From assembly GCA_938027385.1 (NCBI GenBank), contig CALJBF010000182.1, positions 1-27,633 of the forward strand: a stretch of 27,633 nucleotides of DNA, read 5' to 3'. Under the pieces are notes generated by a model. That model saw nothing but the letters and a program-made list of their open reading frames with translations, was not told where the DNA came from and did no database searches. The translations under genes and the position numbers were made by a program. This document shows, piece after piece, positions 14,739 to 24,534 of the stretch (the first letter of the stretch is position 1; each line of letters begins with the position of its first letter). Source of the DNA: an uncultured Porphyromonadaceae bacterium. GTDB lineage: Bacteria; Bacteroidota; Bacteroidia; Bacteroidales; Muribaculaceae.

Positions 14739-17700
14739 ATGAAACAGTTCATAATCTCATTATGCCTCTGTCTGGCGGCCTTCGGCGCATACGCCCAGAT
14801 ACAGGTAAGCGGAACAGTCGTCGACCAGGATGGCGAACCGCTCATCGGCGCAAGCGTGCTGGCCGGCAAGTCGACCGGTGTGACCACCGACATCGACGGC
14901 CATTACACCATACAGGCCGACCCCAAAGGCTCGCTCACATTCTCGTATGTGGGCTGCGAGCCGCAGAAAATCAGTGTCGACGGCCGCAAGACCATCGACG
15001 TAATCCTCAAGTCGAGCATGAACGCCCTCGACGAAGTGGTTGTCGTGGGCTACGGCGCCGTCAAGAAAAGCGACCTCACCAGCTCGATCTCAACCGTCAA
15101 GGGCGAAAAGATTACCGAAGTCACCACCGGCAACCCCATGGACGCCCTTCAGGGCAAGGTGAACGGCGTGCAGATTTCGTCGGGCGGCGGCCCGGGCACC
15201 GCACCCAAGGTCATCATCCGCGGTATCACTACGGTCAACGGCAACTCGCCGCTCTATGTGGTCGACGGCATTCCCATCGGCACCGACATCAACTTCCTCA
15301 ACACCGGCGACATCGAGTCGATGGAGGTGCTCAAAGACGCCTCGTCGAGCGCCATCTACGGTACACGCGGCTCTAACGGCGTGATTCTGGTGACCACTAA
15401 GAAAGGCTCGGAGGGGAAGACCCGATTCACTTTCGCCGGGTCGGTAGGTTTCCAGACCCTGAAGAAACCCTCTATCGCCGGAGCCGGCGAGTATGAGCAG
15501 GCCTACAAGGCACGCTACACCAACGACGGCCGCCAGCCCATGTGGAACAGCCCCATGTCGGGCTATACCGACGCCGACGGCACCGACTGGTGGGACCAGG
15601 TAATCAACAAGACCGCCCTGGTGCAGAACTACCAGCTCTCGGCCTCGGGCGGCACCCAGAACTACACCTACAACCTCAGCGTGGGCTATTTCCGCAACGA
15701 GTCGCAGTATGACTACGGCTACTGGGACAAACTCAACATCCGTCTCAACACCGAGTACAAGTTCAACAAATATGTGTCGGCCGGCCTCGACCTGGCGCCG
15801 CGCACCGAGAGCTGGGACGACACCCCCGGTCTCTTCGGCTCGATCATCGCCATGGACCCCACCACTCCGGTCTACCGCCCCGAAAGCGAATGGGACCAGA
15901 ACCCGCTGAACAACTTCCAGCGCAGCTACAACAACACCGTGCACAACCCCGCGGCCAACGTGGCACGCTCGAACGCCCACTCGCGTGAGTTCGGCATCTT
16001 CCTCACCCCCTACCTCAGCATCACCCCGATCGACGGCCTGGTGTTCCGCACCCAGTTCGGTTTCAACGGCCGTTTCCGCCGCACCGACGACTTCTCGCCC
16101 AAGTTCTCGATGGATCCCCTTGAGCAGAACGTCACCAACAAGGCCAGCCGCAAGATGACCCAGGCCACCGACTGGAACTGGACCAACACGCTGAGCTACA
16201 TCCGCACCTTTGCCAAAAAGCACAACCTCACCGCCATGGTAGGTTTCACCGCCGAGCGTTTCGCCGATTATGACGTTTACGGCTCGCGCGAGGCAATCCC
16301 CAGCAACAACCCCAACCTGCACGAAGTGCATGCCGGCACGCTCAACCAGAACTCTGACGGCAACACCTCATACAACTCGCTGCTCTCATACCTGGGCCGC
16401 GTGATGTATAACTTCGACGGACGCTACTACATCACCGCCTCGGTGCGTGTCGACGGCTCGTCGAAATTCGCCAAGGGTAACAAATACGCCACTTTCCCCT
16501 CGGTCAGCGGCGCATGGCGCATCAGCAACGAACCCTTCATGCGCGAGCAGGATCTGATCGACAACCTGAAACTGCGTCTGGGCTGGGGCCGCGTCGGCAA
16601 CCAGAACATCAACTCGTCGGCCTACCTGACACTGCTCGACACCCGCGACGTGGTAATCGGCGGCGTGCGCGTGCCCGGCACATCGATCTCGTCGGTCGGC
16701 AACAACAAACTGCGCTGGGAGACGGTAGAGGACTTCGACTTCGGCGTTGACCTGAGCATGCTCAACTCGCGCCTCGACCTCACCTTCGACGTCTACCGCA
16801 AGAAATCGCACGACATGCTCTACGAGAAAGAGAACATCCTCGCCCTGGGCTATCCCAACTGGAACGGCGCCGTGACCATGAACATCGGCAAGATGCAGGC
16901 CACCGGCTGGGAACTCTCGGTGAACTGGAAAGACCGCGCCGGCGAGCTCGCCTATTCGGCAGGCGTGAACCTCTCGGGCGTGCGCAACAAGGCCATCAAG
17001 CTCAGCGGCGACGGCCCCATCCTCTCGTCTGACTTCCACATGGACAAGATCGTGCGCAACGAAGACGGCGCCGAGGTAAGCCGTTTCTACGGTTTCGTGG
17101 CCGACGGCCTCTTCCAGAACTGGACCGAAGTCTACGCCCACACCGACGAGCACGGCAACCTCATACAGCCCAACGCCCGTCCCGGCGACATCCGTTTCCT
17201 CGACCTGAACAACAACGGCGAGCTTGACGACGGCGACAAGACCTACATCGGCCGCGGCTACCCCAAGCTGATGCTCGGTTTCAACATCGCCCTCAACTGG
17301 CGTGACTGGGACTTCTCGACCAACTTCTACGGCACCTTCGGCAACGACATCTACAACACCTCGCGCGAGCGCTATTCGGGTGCCGGCGGCGAGAACTTCA
17401 TGGGCGGTGTCATTGACAAGGCCTGGCACGGCGAGGGTACCTCTAACGACATCCCGCGCCTGTCGGTCAATGACCTCAACCAGAACTACAACCGTGTGTC
17501 AAGTTTCTATGTCGAAGACGGCTCGTACCTGCGCTGCAAGATGATGCAGGTGGGCTACACCATCCCCAAAAAGCTCATGCGCGGCACATCGCTCAGGCTT
17601 TATGTCTCGGCACAGAACCTCTTCACAATCACCAGATACTCGGGCATGGACCCCGAGCGTCCGCAGAACGACGGCGGCGCAATCGCCACCGGCATCGACT

Positions 17701-17756
17701 GGACCTCATATCCCAACCCCCGCACATTCCTCTTTGGTGTAGACTTTAAATTCTGA
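14739..17756 (+). CDS. susC: SusC-family TonB-dependent outer-membrane transporter
   Basis: Imports oligosaccharides across the outer membrane using TonB energy. With the start at 14739 (MKQFIISLCL) it has 1005 residues and a clean signal peptide cut after AYA (residue 19); an ATG five codons upstream would bury the signal. Order: carboxypeptidase-regulatory-like domain (about 22-90, SGTVVDQDGEPLIGASV), the SusC TonB-box region DEVVVVGYG (98-106), plug domain (about 115-225; signatures PLYVVDGIPI and SMEVLKDASSSAIYGTRGSNGVILVTTKKG, here quoted only as the region 171-223), then a 22-strand barrel ending in FGVDFKF. Length is typical of the family. It pairs with the SusD lid 14 nt downstream. 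No extra sigma-factor-interacting STN domain is present, consistent with control by the HTCS instead. Confidence 0.97.
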   Translation: MKQFIISLCLCLAAFGAYAQIQVSGTVVDQDGEPLIGASVLAGKSTGVTTDIDGHYTIQADPKGSLTFSYVGCEPQKISVDGRKTIDVILKSSMNALDEVVVVGYGAVKKSDLTSSISTVKGEKITEVTTGNPMDALQGKVNGVQISSGGGPGTAPKVIIRGITTVNGNSPLYVVDGIPIGTDINFLNTGDIESMEVLKDASSSAIYGTRGSNGVILVTTKKGSEGKTRFTFAGSVGFQTLKKPSIAGAGEYEQAYKARYTNDGRQPMWNSPMSGYTDADGTDWWDQVINKTALVQNYQLSASGGTQNYTYNLSVGYFRNESQYDYGYWDKLNIRLNTEYKFNKYVSAGLDLAPRTESWDDTPGLFGSIIAMDPTTPVYRPESEWDQNPLNNFQRSYNNTVHNPAANVARSNAHSREFGIFLTPYLSITPIDGLVFRTQFGFNGRFRRTDDFSPKFSMDPLEQNVTNKASRKMTQATDWNWTNTLSYIRTFAKKHNLTAMVGFTAERFADYDVYGSREAIPSNNPNLHEVHAGTLNQNSDGNTSYNSLLSYLGRVMYNFDGRYYITASVRVDGSSKFAKGNKYATFPSVSGAWRISNEPFMREQDLIDNLKLRLGWGRVGNQNINSSAYLTLLDTRDVVIGGVRVPGTSISSVGNNKLRWETVEDFDFGVDLSMLNSRLDLTFDVYRKKSHDMLYEKENILALGYPNWNGAVTMNIGKMQATGWELSVNWKDRAGELAYSAGVNLSGVRNKAIKLSGDGPILSSDFHMDKIVRNEDGAEVSRFYGFVADGLFQNWTEVYAHTDEHGNLIQPNARPGDIRFLDLNNNGELDDGDKTYIGRGYPKLMLGFNIALNWRDWDFSTNFYGTFGNDIYNTSRERYSGAGGENFMGGVIDKAWHGEGTSNDIPRLSVNDLNQNYNRVSSFYVEDGSYLRCKMMQVGYTIPKKLMRGTSLRLYVSAQNLFTITRYSGMDPERPQNDGGAIATGIDWTSYPNPRTFLFGVDFKF

Positions 17757-17770
17757 TACGGAAAATCATT

Positions 17771-19402
17771 ATGAAATTCAAAAAACTGCATATCGCGCTC
17801 ATGGCGGCACTGGCCATCGCACTGCCGTCGTGCAACGACTTCCTCGACGAAGATGTGCGCGGCCAGGAGAACCTCGACACCTACTTCCAGGGCGCCGAAG
17901 ACTCCGAATCATTCATCATGGGGTGCTACGGCTCCATCACCGAATACACCTGGTGGAAGGTAGAGCGCATGTGGGTGCTCGCCGACATGTGTACCGACGA
18001 CTACTGGATGGGCAACACCGGTCAGCCCCAGGAAGAATATATCTCCCTGGCACACTATCAGGGCGTAGGCCAGTCGAACGGCAGTATCTCCGACTTCTGG
18101 CAGTACCGCTACAAAGGCATCCTGCGCTGCAACATCGCGCTTGACCGCATCCCCTCGGTCGACATGGACGACAAGCTCAAACGCCGTTTCATCGCCGAGG
18201 CCAAGTTCCTGCGCGCCCTCTTCTACTTCGATCTGGTCAAGAACTTCGGCGGCGTGCCCCTGGTCACAGGGTTCCTCATGCCCCATGAGGTGGAGGGCAT
18301 CACCCGCTCGAGCGTCGACGAGTGCTATGCCTTCATCCAGAAAGACCTTTCCGAGGCCGCTCCTGACCTCCCCACCGCCGCACAGCTCACCGCAGCCGAG
18401 GCCGGGCGCGCCACCTCGGGCGCCGCAATCGGTCTGCTGGGCAAGACACAGGTCTACAACGGCCAGTTCGCCGATGCCGTGAAGACCCTCGGCCCGCTCG
18501 TAAGCTCGGGACAGTATGACCTGATGCCGAGTTTCGGCCAGGTGTGGAACGTAGACTACAAGAACAACCGCGAGTCGCTCTTCGAGGTACAGAACACCTA
18601 CGACGAGACCTACAAGCTCGGCGGCAACATCCCCATGATCAGCGGCAACCGCCTCAGCGGCGACATGGACGGCTGGGGATGGGGCGTGCCCACCTCTGAC
18701 CTGGAGAACGCATTCCTGGCCGCCGGCGACACCGAGCGCCTGCGCTGGACCATCATCAAGAACGGCGACTTCACCGTGGCCGGCGAAGACAACCTGGCAG
18801 GCCTCGTGGCCAAGCAGGGCAACCGCAACGGCGACGGCTCGTATCACATCGACGCCGCTAACAACAAATCGCGTCGCGTAAGCCGCAAGCATTACCTCCC
18901 CTTCGACAAGCGCGGTGCCAAGTTCGGCCAGGAGAGCATGTCGCAGCTCAACTACATACTGCTGCGCTATGCCGACGTGCTGCTGCTCTACGCCGAGGCC
19001 TGCAACGAGACCGGCAACGACGGCGAGGCACGCATGGCACTTAACAAGGTGCGCAAGCGCGTGGGCCTCGACGAAGTCACCGCATCGGGTGCCGACCTGC
19101 GCAAAGCCATCCGCACCGAACGCCGCCTTGAGCTCGCCACCGAGGCCCAGCGCCTCTACGACATCCGCCGCTGGACCGACGACAACGGCAAGAAAGTGGT
19201 GTGCAACCTCATGGGTCCCAACGGCTCGTTCGTGGCCTACAACACAGGCTCGCAGGCCGATCCCGTGGAGCTTGCCAACCAGAACGAGTCGTCAGACAAG
19301 GGCATCTCGTTCATCGAAGGCCGCGACCTCGTGTTCCCCATCCCCCTTTATGAAGTCACCATGTCAGAGGGCCGCATAGCCCAGAATCCCGGCTGGCAAT
19401 AA
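17771..19402 (+). CDS. susD: SusD/RagB-family glycan-binding lipoprotein
   Basis: Lid of the SusC transporter, binding glycan at the cell surface. It has 543 residues with lipobox LPSC (acylated C21) followed by NDFLDED, which starts the SusD fold. The N-terminal helical half has tetratricopeptide-like repeats (e.g. AKFLRALFYFDLVKNFGGVP around 157-176). The C-terminal SusD domain includes LLRYADVLLLYAEACNETG (around 396-414) and the conserved ending LVFPIPLYEV. Aromatic residues such as the W-W-K-V around 57 and the GWGWG around 303 may line the sugar site. The substrate cannot be read from it directly; the neighbouring GH53 and GH2 point to galactan. It lies 14 nt after susC and 13 nt before the GH30 gene, so it is co-transcribed. 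Confidence 0.96.
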   Translation: MKFKKLHIALMAALAIALPSCNDFLDEDVRGQENLDTYFQGAEDSESFIMGCYGSITEYTWWKVERMWVLADMCTDDYWMGNTGQPQEEYISLAHYQGVGQSNGSISDFWQYRYKGILRCNIALDRIPSVDMDDKLKRRFIAEAKFLRALFYFDLVKNFGGVPLVTGFLMPHEVEGITRSSVDECYAFIQKDLSEAAPDLPTAAQLTAAEAGRATSGAAIGLLGKTQVYNGQFADAVKTLGPLVSSGQYDLMPSFGQVWNVDYKNNRESLFEVQNTYDETYKLGGNIPMISGNRLSGDMDGWGWGVPTSDLENAFLAAGDTERLRWTIIKNGDFTVAGEDNLAGLVAKQGNRNGDGSYHIDAANNKSRRVSRKHYLPFDKRGAKFGQESMSQLNYILLRYADVLLLYAEACNETGNDGEARMALNKVRKRVGLDEVTASGADLRKAIRTERRLELATEAQRLYDIRRWTDDNGKKVVCNLMGPNGSFVAYNTGSQADPVELANQNESSDKGISFIEGRDLVFPIPLYEVTMSEGRIAQNPGWQ

Positions 19403-19415
19403 TCCCTAAAACCAA

Positions 19416-21011
19416 ATGATCACCAAGATGAACTACAATATATTCCTGATGTTGGCCGCCATGCCAGCACTTGCCGCCTGCAGCGACTATGCATACGACC
19501 CGGGCGAACCCGGCGCTGCAAGCGACCCGCTGGCATCGGCCGTAAACAAAGAGGTCGTCATAAACCCGGCTCAGACCTTCCAGACCATGCAGGGCATCGG
19601 CGCCAGCGACTGCTGGATGGGCAACTGGGTGGGGCGCGACTGGACCTCGACCCGCGAGGATGTGGCCCGCGTGCTCTTCTCGCAGGAGATTGTCGACGGC
19701 CAGCCCCAGGGCGCCGGCCTCTCGATGTGGCGCGTGAACACCGGCGCCGGCTCGGCCGAAATCGGCGACAAATCGGGCATCACCACCGTGCACCGCCGCG
19801 CCGAGAGTTTCATGAACCCCGACGGCACATACGACTGGAGCCGCTGCGCCGGCCAGCAGTATTTCATGGAGCAGGCCAAAAAGATGGGCACCGAACGTTT
19901 CGTGCTCTTCAGCAACAGCCCCCTGGTGCAGTACACCTACAACGGCCAGGGACGCAGTGACCGCGGCAACTCATCGAACCTCATGCCCAACTGCTACGGC
20001 AAATACGCCGACTATCTGGCCGACGTGGCACGCCATTTCACCGATGCCGGATACGACATCAGCCATATCTCGCCCGTCAACGAGCCCAATAACCAGTGGA
20101 ACGGCCGAGACCAGGAGGGTTCGGGCTGGACAGTGGCCGAGGCCGCACGCCTCACCCGCGAGCTTGACCGCGCACTTACCGAGCGCTCGCTCGGCACAGA
20201 CATCCTGCTGGGCGAAGGCGACAGCTGGGACTGCCTTTACGGCGACAAATGGATTTCGGGAGGCGCCGTGTCGCACTTCTGGACTCCGGGCGACGAGGCA
20301 TACATCGGCGACCTCGCGCACGTCAAACCCCTCTACTGCTGCCACAGCTACTGGACCGATACCGCCTGGGATACCCAGCGCGATGTCCGCGCCACTGTCA
20401 AAGCCGCCGCCGACCAGTACGGCCTGGAGGTATGGCAGTCTGAATGGTGCATGCTCGGCGACGACATTCCCAAGGATGAGTTCCCCGGCCATGCAGCCGC
20501 CTCAGACATGGACCGCGCCCTGCACATGAGCAAGGTCATGCACAACGACTTCACCGTGGCCAACGTGAGCTCGTGGTGCTACTGGGTGGCCATGGATACC
20601 CCCTTCGGCACCAACGGGAACCGATGGCTGCTGGTGTACCTCAATCCCGCCGGCGAGACCGTCTTTGACGGCGAGGGCACGGCCGAGGCCTCGGCCAACC
20701 TCTGGGCCCTGGGCAACTACAGCCTCTTCGTCCGCCCCGGATTCAAGCGCGTGGCACTCGACACCCGCGAGAACAAGAACTTCTTCGGTTCGGCATACGT
20801 GTCGCCCGACAGCAAGCGCGTGGTGGCCGTCTACACCAACATGGGCGCCAAGCCCGTGCGCCTGAGCACCACACTGCCCGGCGCCGACAACGCCACAGTG
20901 CGCACATTCACCACCTCGGCCTCGAAACACCTGGCCGGCGTAACCCTTGAGAAGGGCGCCGACGTGGTTCTCGACCCTGAAAGCATCACCACCGTGGTTT
21001 ACGACCTCTGA
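19416..21011 (+). CDS. GH30-family glycoside hydrolase, lipoprotein (possible endo-beta-1,6-galactanase)
   Basis: Retaining glycoside hydrolase, 531 residues. The lipoprotein signal ends at C22 (ALAACSD); the start at 19416 supplies the lysine needed in the signal n-region, which a start four codons later would lack. A (beta/alpha)8 barrel (about 55-430) carries the acid/base E223 in SPVNEPNNQW and nucleophile E343 in VWQSEWCMLG, both in the GH30 context. The C-terminal beta domain (about 440-531) is the GH30 side domain. GH30 members include beta-1,6-galactanases, glucosylceramidase-like enzymes, xylanases and beta-1,6-glucanases. In a locus with GH53 and GH2, an endo-beta-1,6-galactanase (subfamily 5 style) is the most fitting guess, but specificity is not proven. 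A lipid anchor suggests action on the cell surface or outer-membrane inner leaflet. Confidence 0.82.
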   Translation: MITKMNYNIFLMLAAMPALAACSDYAYDPGEPGAASDPLASAVNKEVVINPAQTFQTMQGIGASDCWMGNWVGRDWTSTREDVARVLFSQEIVDGQPQGAGLSMWRVNTGAGSAEIGDKSGITTVHRRAESFMNPDGTYDWSRCAGQQYFMEQAKKMGTERFVLFSNSPLVQYTYNGQGRSDRGNSSNLMPNCYGKYADYLADVARHFTDAGYDISHISPVNEPNNQWNGRDQEGSGWTVAEAARLTRELDRALTERSLGTDILLGEGDSWDCLYGDKWISGGAVSHFWTPGDEAYIGDLAHVKPLYCCHSYWTDTAWDTQRDVRATVKAAADQYGLEVWQSEWCMLGDDIPKDEFPGHAAASDMDRALHMSKVMHNDFTVANVSSWCYWVAMDTPFGTNGNRWLLVYLNPAGETVFDGEGTAEASANLWALGNYSLFVRPGFKRVALDTRENKNFFGSAYVSPDSKRVVAVYTNMGAKPVRLSTTLPGADNATVRTFTTSASKHLAGVTLEKGADVVLDPESITTVVYDL

Positions 21012-21032
21012 TTCCAGATAAGTAACTTAGAC

Positions 21033-23441
21033 ATGATTCCCTCAATTATAGAAAATCTGCGGCTTTCGGCCCGTCGCCTGCCGGCATTCCTCGCGATTGC
21101 CGGCGGCGTATGGGCCGCGGCCTCGGCACAGCTCTCGACAGGCCGCGCCGAGCGTTTCAACGACGGCTGGCGGTTCACACTGACCGCCGACACCGTGGGC
21201 CCGGCCGCCACCGCCTTCGACGACTCGCAGTGGCGCGCCGTCGACCTTCCGCACGACTGGAGCATCGAGTCGCTCCCCTCGCCGTCGCTCAACGCCTGCA
21301 CCGGATTCTTCCCCGGCGGCATGGGCTGGTACCGCAAGCATTTCACCGTAACCGACAGCAGCGCGGTGCACTACCTCTGTTTCGAGGGTGTCTACAACCG
21401 CAGCGAGGTCTACGTCAACGGCCGTCGCGTGGGCAACCGCCCCAACGGCTACATCACGTTCTTCTACGACATAACACCCTACCTTGCCGAAGGTGAGAAT
21501 GTAGTGGCCGTGCGCGTTGACCACACCCGCGAGGCCGACTCGCGCTGGTACACCGGCTCGGGCATCTACCGCGATGTCTGGATGGTACACGCACCCGCCA
21601 CGCACTTCGCCCCCTGGAGCGTATGCTGGCGCGCCGCGTCGATCAAACCCGGCTCGGCACTGGTCGACGTCGACTTCGCCACCGAATCGGCCACCGGCAC
21701 CCCCGTGAAGGTGCAGGCCACCCTCACCGCCCCCGACGGGCGTGTGGTGGCCCGTGGCAAAGCCTCGGCCCGTGGCGGCGAGAAGGGTTCACTGCGCCTG
21801 AAAGTGGCACGCCCCCTGCTCTGGGACATCGACAGCCCGAACCTCTACCGCCTCTCGGTCGAACTTACAGACGGCCGCAACGTGATAGATACCACATCGT
21901 GCCGCGTGGGTCTGCGCACCCTCGCATTTGACCCCGACAAAGGTTTCGACCTCAACGGCCGCAACATCAAGGTGAAGGGGGTGTGCCTGCATCACGATGC
22001 CGGCGTGCTCGGTGCCGTCGTGCCCCCGCAGGTATGGCGCCGCCGCCTCAACAACCTCAAGGAAACCGGCGTGAACGCCATACGCATGAGCCACAACCCC
22101 CAGGCACCCGTGGTCTATGACCTCTGCGACGAGCTGGGCCTGCTGGTGATGGACGAGGCAAGCGACGAATGGGAGTTCCCCAAACGCAAATGGGTGACCG
22201 GCTGGAACGTGGGCACCCCCAAGTTCGAGGGGAGCTACGATTTCTTCAACGAGTGGATCGAGACCGACGTGGCCGACATGGTGCGCCGCGACCGCAATCA
22301 CCCCTGCATCGCCTTCTGGAGCATCGGCAACGAGGTTGACTACCCCAACGACCCCTATTCGCACCCTATCCTTGACCACGCCGGGGGAATCAACCAGCCC
22401 AACTTCGGCGGCTATGACCCCGAGGCTCCCTCGGCAATGCGTATCGGCGAAATCGCCAGACGCCTGGCCGCGATAGTGCGCGGCATCGACACCAGCCGCC
22501 CCGTCACCGGCGCCCTGGCCGGTGTGGTGATGTCGAACCAGACGGCATACCCCGAGGCGGTAGACATCGTGGGCTACAATTACACCGAAGACCGCTACGA
22601 CATCGACCACAAGACCTATCCTGCCCGTGTGATCTACGGCAGCGAGAACGGCCACGGCTATGACGCCTGGACCGCCGTGCGCGACAACGACCACATCTTC
22701 GGCCAGTTCCTCTGGACCGGCACCGACTACCTCGGCGAATCGGGTGTATGGCCATCGCGCGGTCTGGGCACCGGCCTGCTCGATTTCGGCTCGTTCATGA
22801 AACCGCGCGGCAAGTTCCGCGCCTCGCTTTGGCGCGACGACCCCGTGGCCTGGCTTGGCACACTCCCCATCCGTGACGACAGCGACCCCGGCATGTCTAT
22901 CGACGCCCCCGACATCTGGAACTACGAGCCGGGCACCCGCGTGCGCGTCTACTGCTACACCAACTGCCCCTCGGCACGCCTGATGCTCGACGGCAAGGAG
23001 ATCGGCGCACCCGCCACGCTCGACAGCCGCCACGGCATGATAGCCTGGGATGTACCGTTCGCACCCGGGCGCCTCACCGTCGAAACTTATGACTCGGAAG
23101 GGAACACCGCCGCCACCGATACCATCGCCACCACCGGGCGCCCCCACGCCCTGCGCGTGACGGCCCAGCGCGACGGCGACCTGGCCCACGTGCTGGTTGA
23201 GGTGGTCGACGAGAACGGCCTACGCGTACCCCTGGCCGACAATATGGTCACCTGTCATTGCGAGGGTGCCCGCCTGCTCGGTCTGGAAGGCACCGGCAAC
23301 ACCGACATGAGCCATCCCCGCGCCACAGAGCGCCGGGCATCGTCGGGACGTGTGCTGGCATACGTCTTGCTCGCCGACGGCACACCCGCACGCCTGCGGT
23401 TCACATCGCCGCTGCTCGACAGCGCCGAGATCTCGCTCTGA
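21033..23441 (+). CDS. GH2-family beta-galactosidase
   Basis: Exo-acting enzyme that probably removes terminal beta-galactose from imported oligosaccharides in the periplasm. It has 802 residues with a signal peptide (about 1-32, ASA then Q, no lipobox cysteine). Order: sugar-binding jelly roll (about 40-190, FNDGWRF...DLPHDW), Ig-like domain (about 195-300), TIM barrel (about 305-590) with acid/base E434 in WSIGNEVDYP and nucleophile E538 in IYGSENGHG, and the motif MSHNPQAP (352-359). A DUF4982-like domain (about 618-690) and a C-terminal Ig-like C5 domain (about 700-802) follow. That domain set is common in Bacteroidetes beta-galactosidases of the GH2 family. Beta-glucuronidase or mannosidase activity cannot be excluded by sequence alone, but the galactan context favours galactose. 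It lies 21 nt after the GH30 gene. Confidence 0.9.
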   Translation: MIPSIIENLRLSARRLPAFLAIAGGVWAAASAQLSTGRAERFNDGWRFTLTADTVGPAATAFDDSQWRAVDLPHDWSIESLPSPSLNACTGFFPGGMGWYRKHFTVTDSSAVHYLCFEGVYNRSEVYVNGRRVGNRPNGYITFFYDITPYLAEGENVVAVRVDHTREADSRWYTGSGIYRDVWMVHAPATHFAPWSVCWRAASIKPGSALVDVDFATESATGTPVKVQATLTAPDGRVVARGKASARGGEKGSLRLKVARPLLWDIDSPNLYRLSVELTDGRNVIDTTSCRVGLRTLAFDPDKGFDLNGRNIKVKGVCLHHDAGVLGAVVPPQVWRRRLNNLKETGVNAIRMSHNPQAPVVYDLCDELGLLVMDEASDEWEFPKRKWVTGWNVGTPKFEGSYDFFNEWIETDVADMVRRDRNHPCIAFWSIGNEVDYPNDPYSHPILDHAGGINQPNFGGYDPEAPSAMRIGEIARRLAAIVRGIDTSRPVTGALAGVVMSNQTAYPEAVDIVGYNYTEDRYDIDHKTYPARVIYGSENGHGYDAWTAVRDNDHIFGQFLWTGTDYLGESGVWPSRGLGTGLLDFGSFMKPRGKFRASLWRDDPVAWLGTLPIRDDSDPGMSIDAPDIWNYEPGTRVRVYCYTNCPSARLMLDGKEIGAPATLDSRHGMIAWDVPFAPGRLTVETYDSEGNTAATDTIATTGRPHALRVTAQRDGDLAHVLVEVVDENGLRVPLADNMVTCHCEGARLLGLEGTGNTDMSHPRATERRASSGRVLAYVLLADGTPARLRFTSPLLDSAEISL

Positions 23442-23499
23442 CACACCTGCCTCAGACTCCGGAATCCTAAAAACCTAAAACCCTAAAATCACATAAATA

Positions 23500-24375
23500 A
23501 TGAAAAAATCCTTACTCCTTGGGGCGGCCATGCTTGCCGGTTCGCTCTGCGCCGGCGCCGAAGTGGCCTCGACACTCTACCTCATCGGCGAGCCTGCCGG
23601 CGGCTGGGACACCTCGAAAGGCATCGAGATGACCAAGACCTCAGACGGCGTCTTCGAGATCGACGTGGAACTCCAGGGAACCAACAGTTTCGGTTTCGTA
23701 AAAACCCTCGGCGGCGACTGGACTGCCTTCAACTCATGCCGCTACACCCCGGCCGAGCGCGGCCAGGTGCCCGTGATCGGCGACAACGAGATGCTCTACA
23801 CCGGCGATGACTCGAACGACTATTCATGGGATCTCGGTGCCGGCTCGTACCACTTCACCGTCGACACCAACACCATGAAGTTCATCCTCGCCGAGGGCAC
23901 AGGCGGGGGCGACACCCCCGTTCCCCCCGCGGTTACCGACCTCTTCTTCACCGGTGAGGTAAACAGCTGGAGTTTCCTCGACGACTACAAGCTCGAAAAC
24001 GACGGCAAACTCTATTACTACCGCGCCGGCGTGATCCGCGGCGGCCTCCCCTTCAAGATTTCGGCCAACAACTGGAATCCCGCCTACACCTCTCAGAACG
24101 AGAACATGGTGAAGGGGCAGAACTACAGCCTGACTTTCGGCGACGGGCTCCCCAACATGGCGCTTGCCGAGGATATTGAAGACGCCGTGCTCATCGTCAA
24201 CACCGAATCGCTCACGCTCACCGTGACCGATGCCGCCGCAATCGGCACCGTCGTGGCCGACAGCGATCTCCCCGCCGAATACTACACCCTGCAGGGTGTG
24301 CGGGTGGCCAACCCCACCGAGGGTATCTACATCGTGCGCCGTGGCGCCGAGGTTTCCAAGACCTATATACACTGA
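23500..24375 (+). CDS. Secreted protein with two SusE/F-like modules and a C-terminal LQGVRV tail
   Basis: A 291-residue protein, probably glycan-binding. The signal peptide (1-20) ends in AGA with no proper lipobox, although a cysteine lies at 17. Module 1 (about 23-130) starts LYLIGEPAGGW and module 2 (about 146-245) starts LFFTGEVNSW; this opening is typical of SusE/SusF outer-membrane binding modules. A Gly/Thr/Pro linker (132-146) separates them. The last 32 residues (260-291) hold YYTLQGVRV, a short loop, GIYIVRRG and VSKTYIH, a compact form of the C-terminal sorting domain seen in many Prevotella and Muribaculaceae secreted proteins. It would therefore be secreted by a type-IX-like route and not lipidated. 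It follows the GH2 gene by 58 nt and is closed by a strong terminator, so it ends the main transcript. No enzyme motif is seen. Confidence 0.75.
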   Translation: MKKSLLLGAAMLAGSLCAGAEVASTLYLIGEPAGGWDTSKGIEMTKTSDGVFEIDVELQGTNSFGFVKTLGGDWTAFNSCRYTPAERGQVPVIGDNEMLYTGDDSNDYSWDLGAGSYHFTVDTNTMKFILAEGTGGGDTPVPPAVTDLFFTGEVNSWSFLDDYKLENDGKLYYYRAGVIRGGLPFKISANNWNPAYTSQNENMVKGQNYSLTFGDGLPNMALAEDIEDAVLIVNTESLTLTVTDAAAIGTVVADSDLPAEYYTLQGVRVANPTEGIYIVRRGAEVSKTYIH

Positions 24376-24435
24376 ACCGGACACCGCTGAAACCGGCGGA
24401 TACGCTCCGATAGACATCTTGCTTATCTTTTTCAC

Positions 24436-24485
24436 CGGGAGGACGGCATGACAACTACCGTCATATCGTCCTCCCGCTGTTTTTT
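24436..24485 (+). terminator. Intrinsic terminator with nested hairpin
   Basis: CGGGAGGACG (24436-24445) pairs exactly with CGTCCTCCCG (24467-24476). Inside, ATGAC and GTCAT form a second stem around a 7-nt loop. A run of six T (24480-24485) follows. It lies about 60 nt past the small SusE/F-like gene and 50 nt before the GH53 start, so it separates the GH53 gene from the main transcript unless it is only partly efficient. Confidence 0.9.
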
Positions 24486-24534
24486 GTATGCTTTTACAAT
24501 AACTGCGTGAACCCTATCTATTTACCTTAACCAA

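Noticed and set aside
15090..17429. Minus-strand frames opposite susC
   Set aside because: Same shadow effect; susC is complete and typical on the plus strand.
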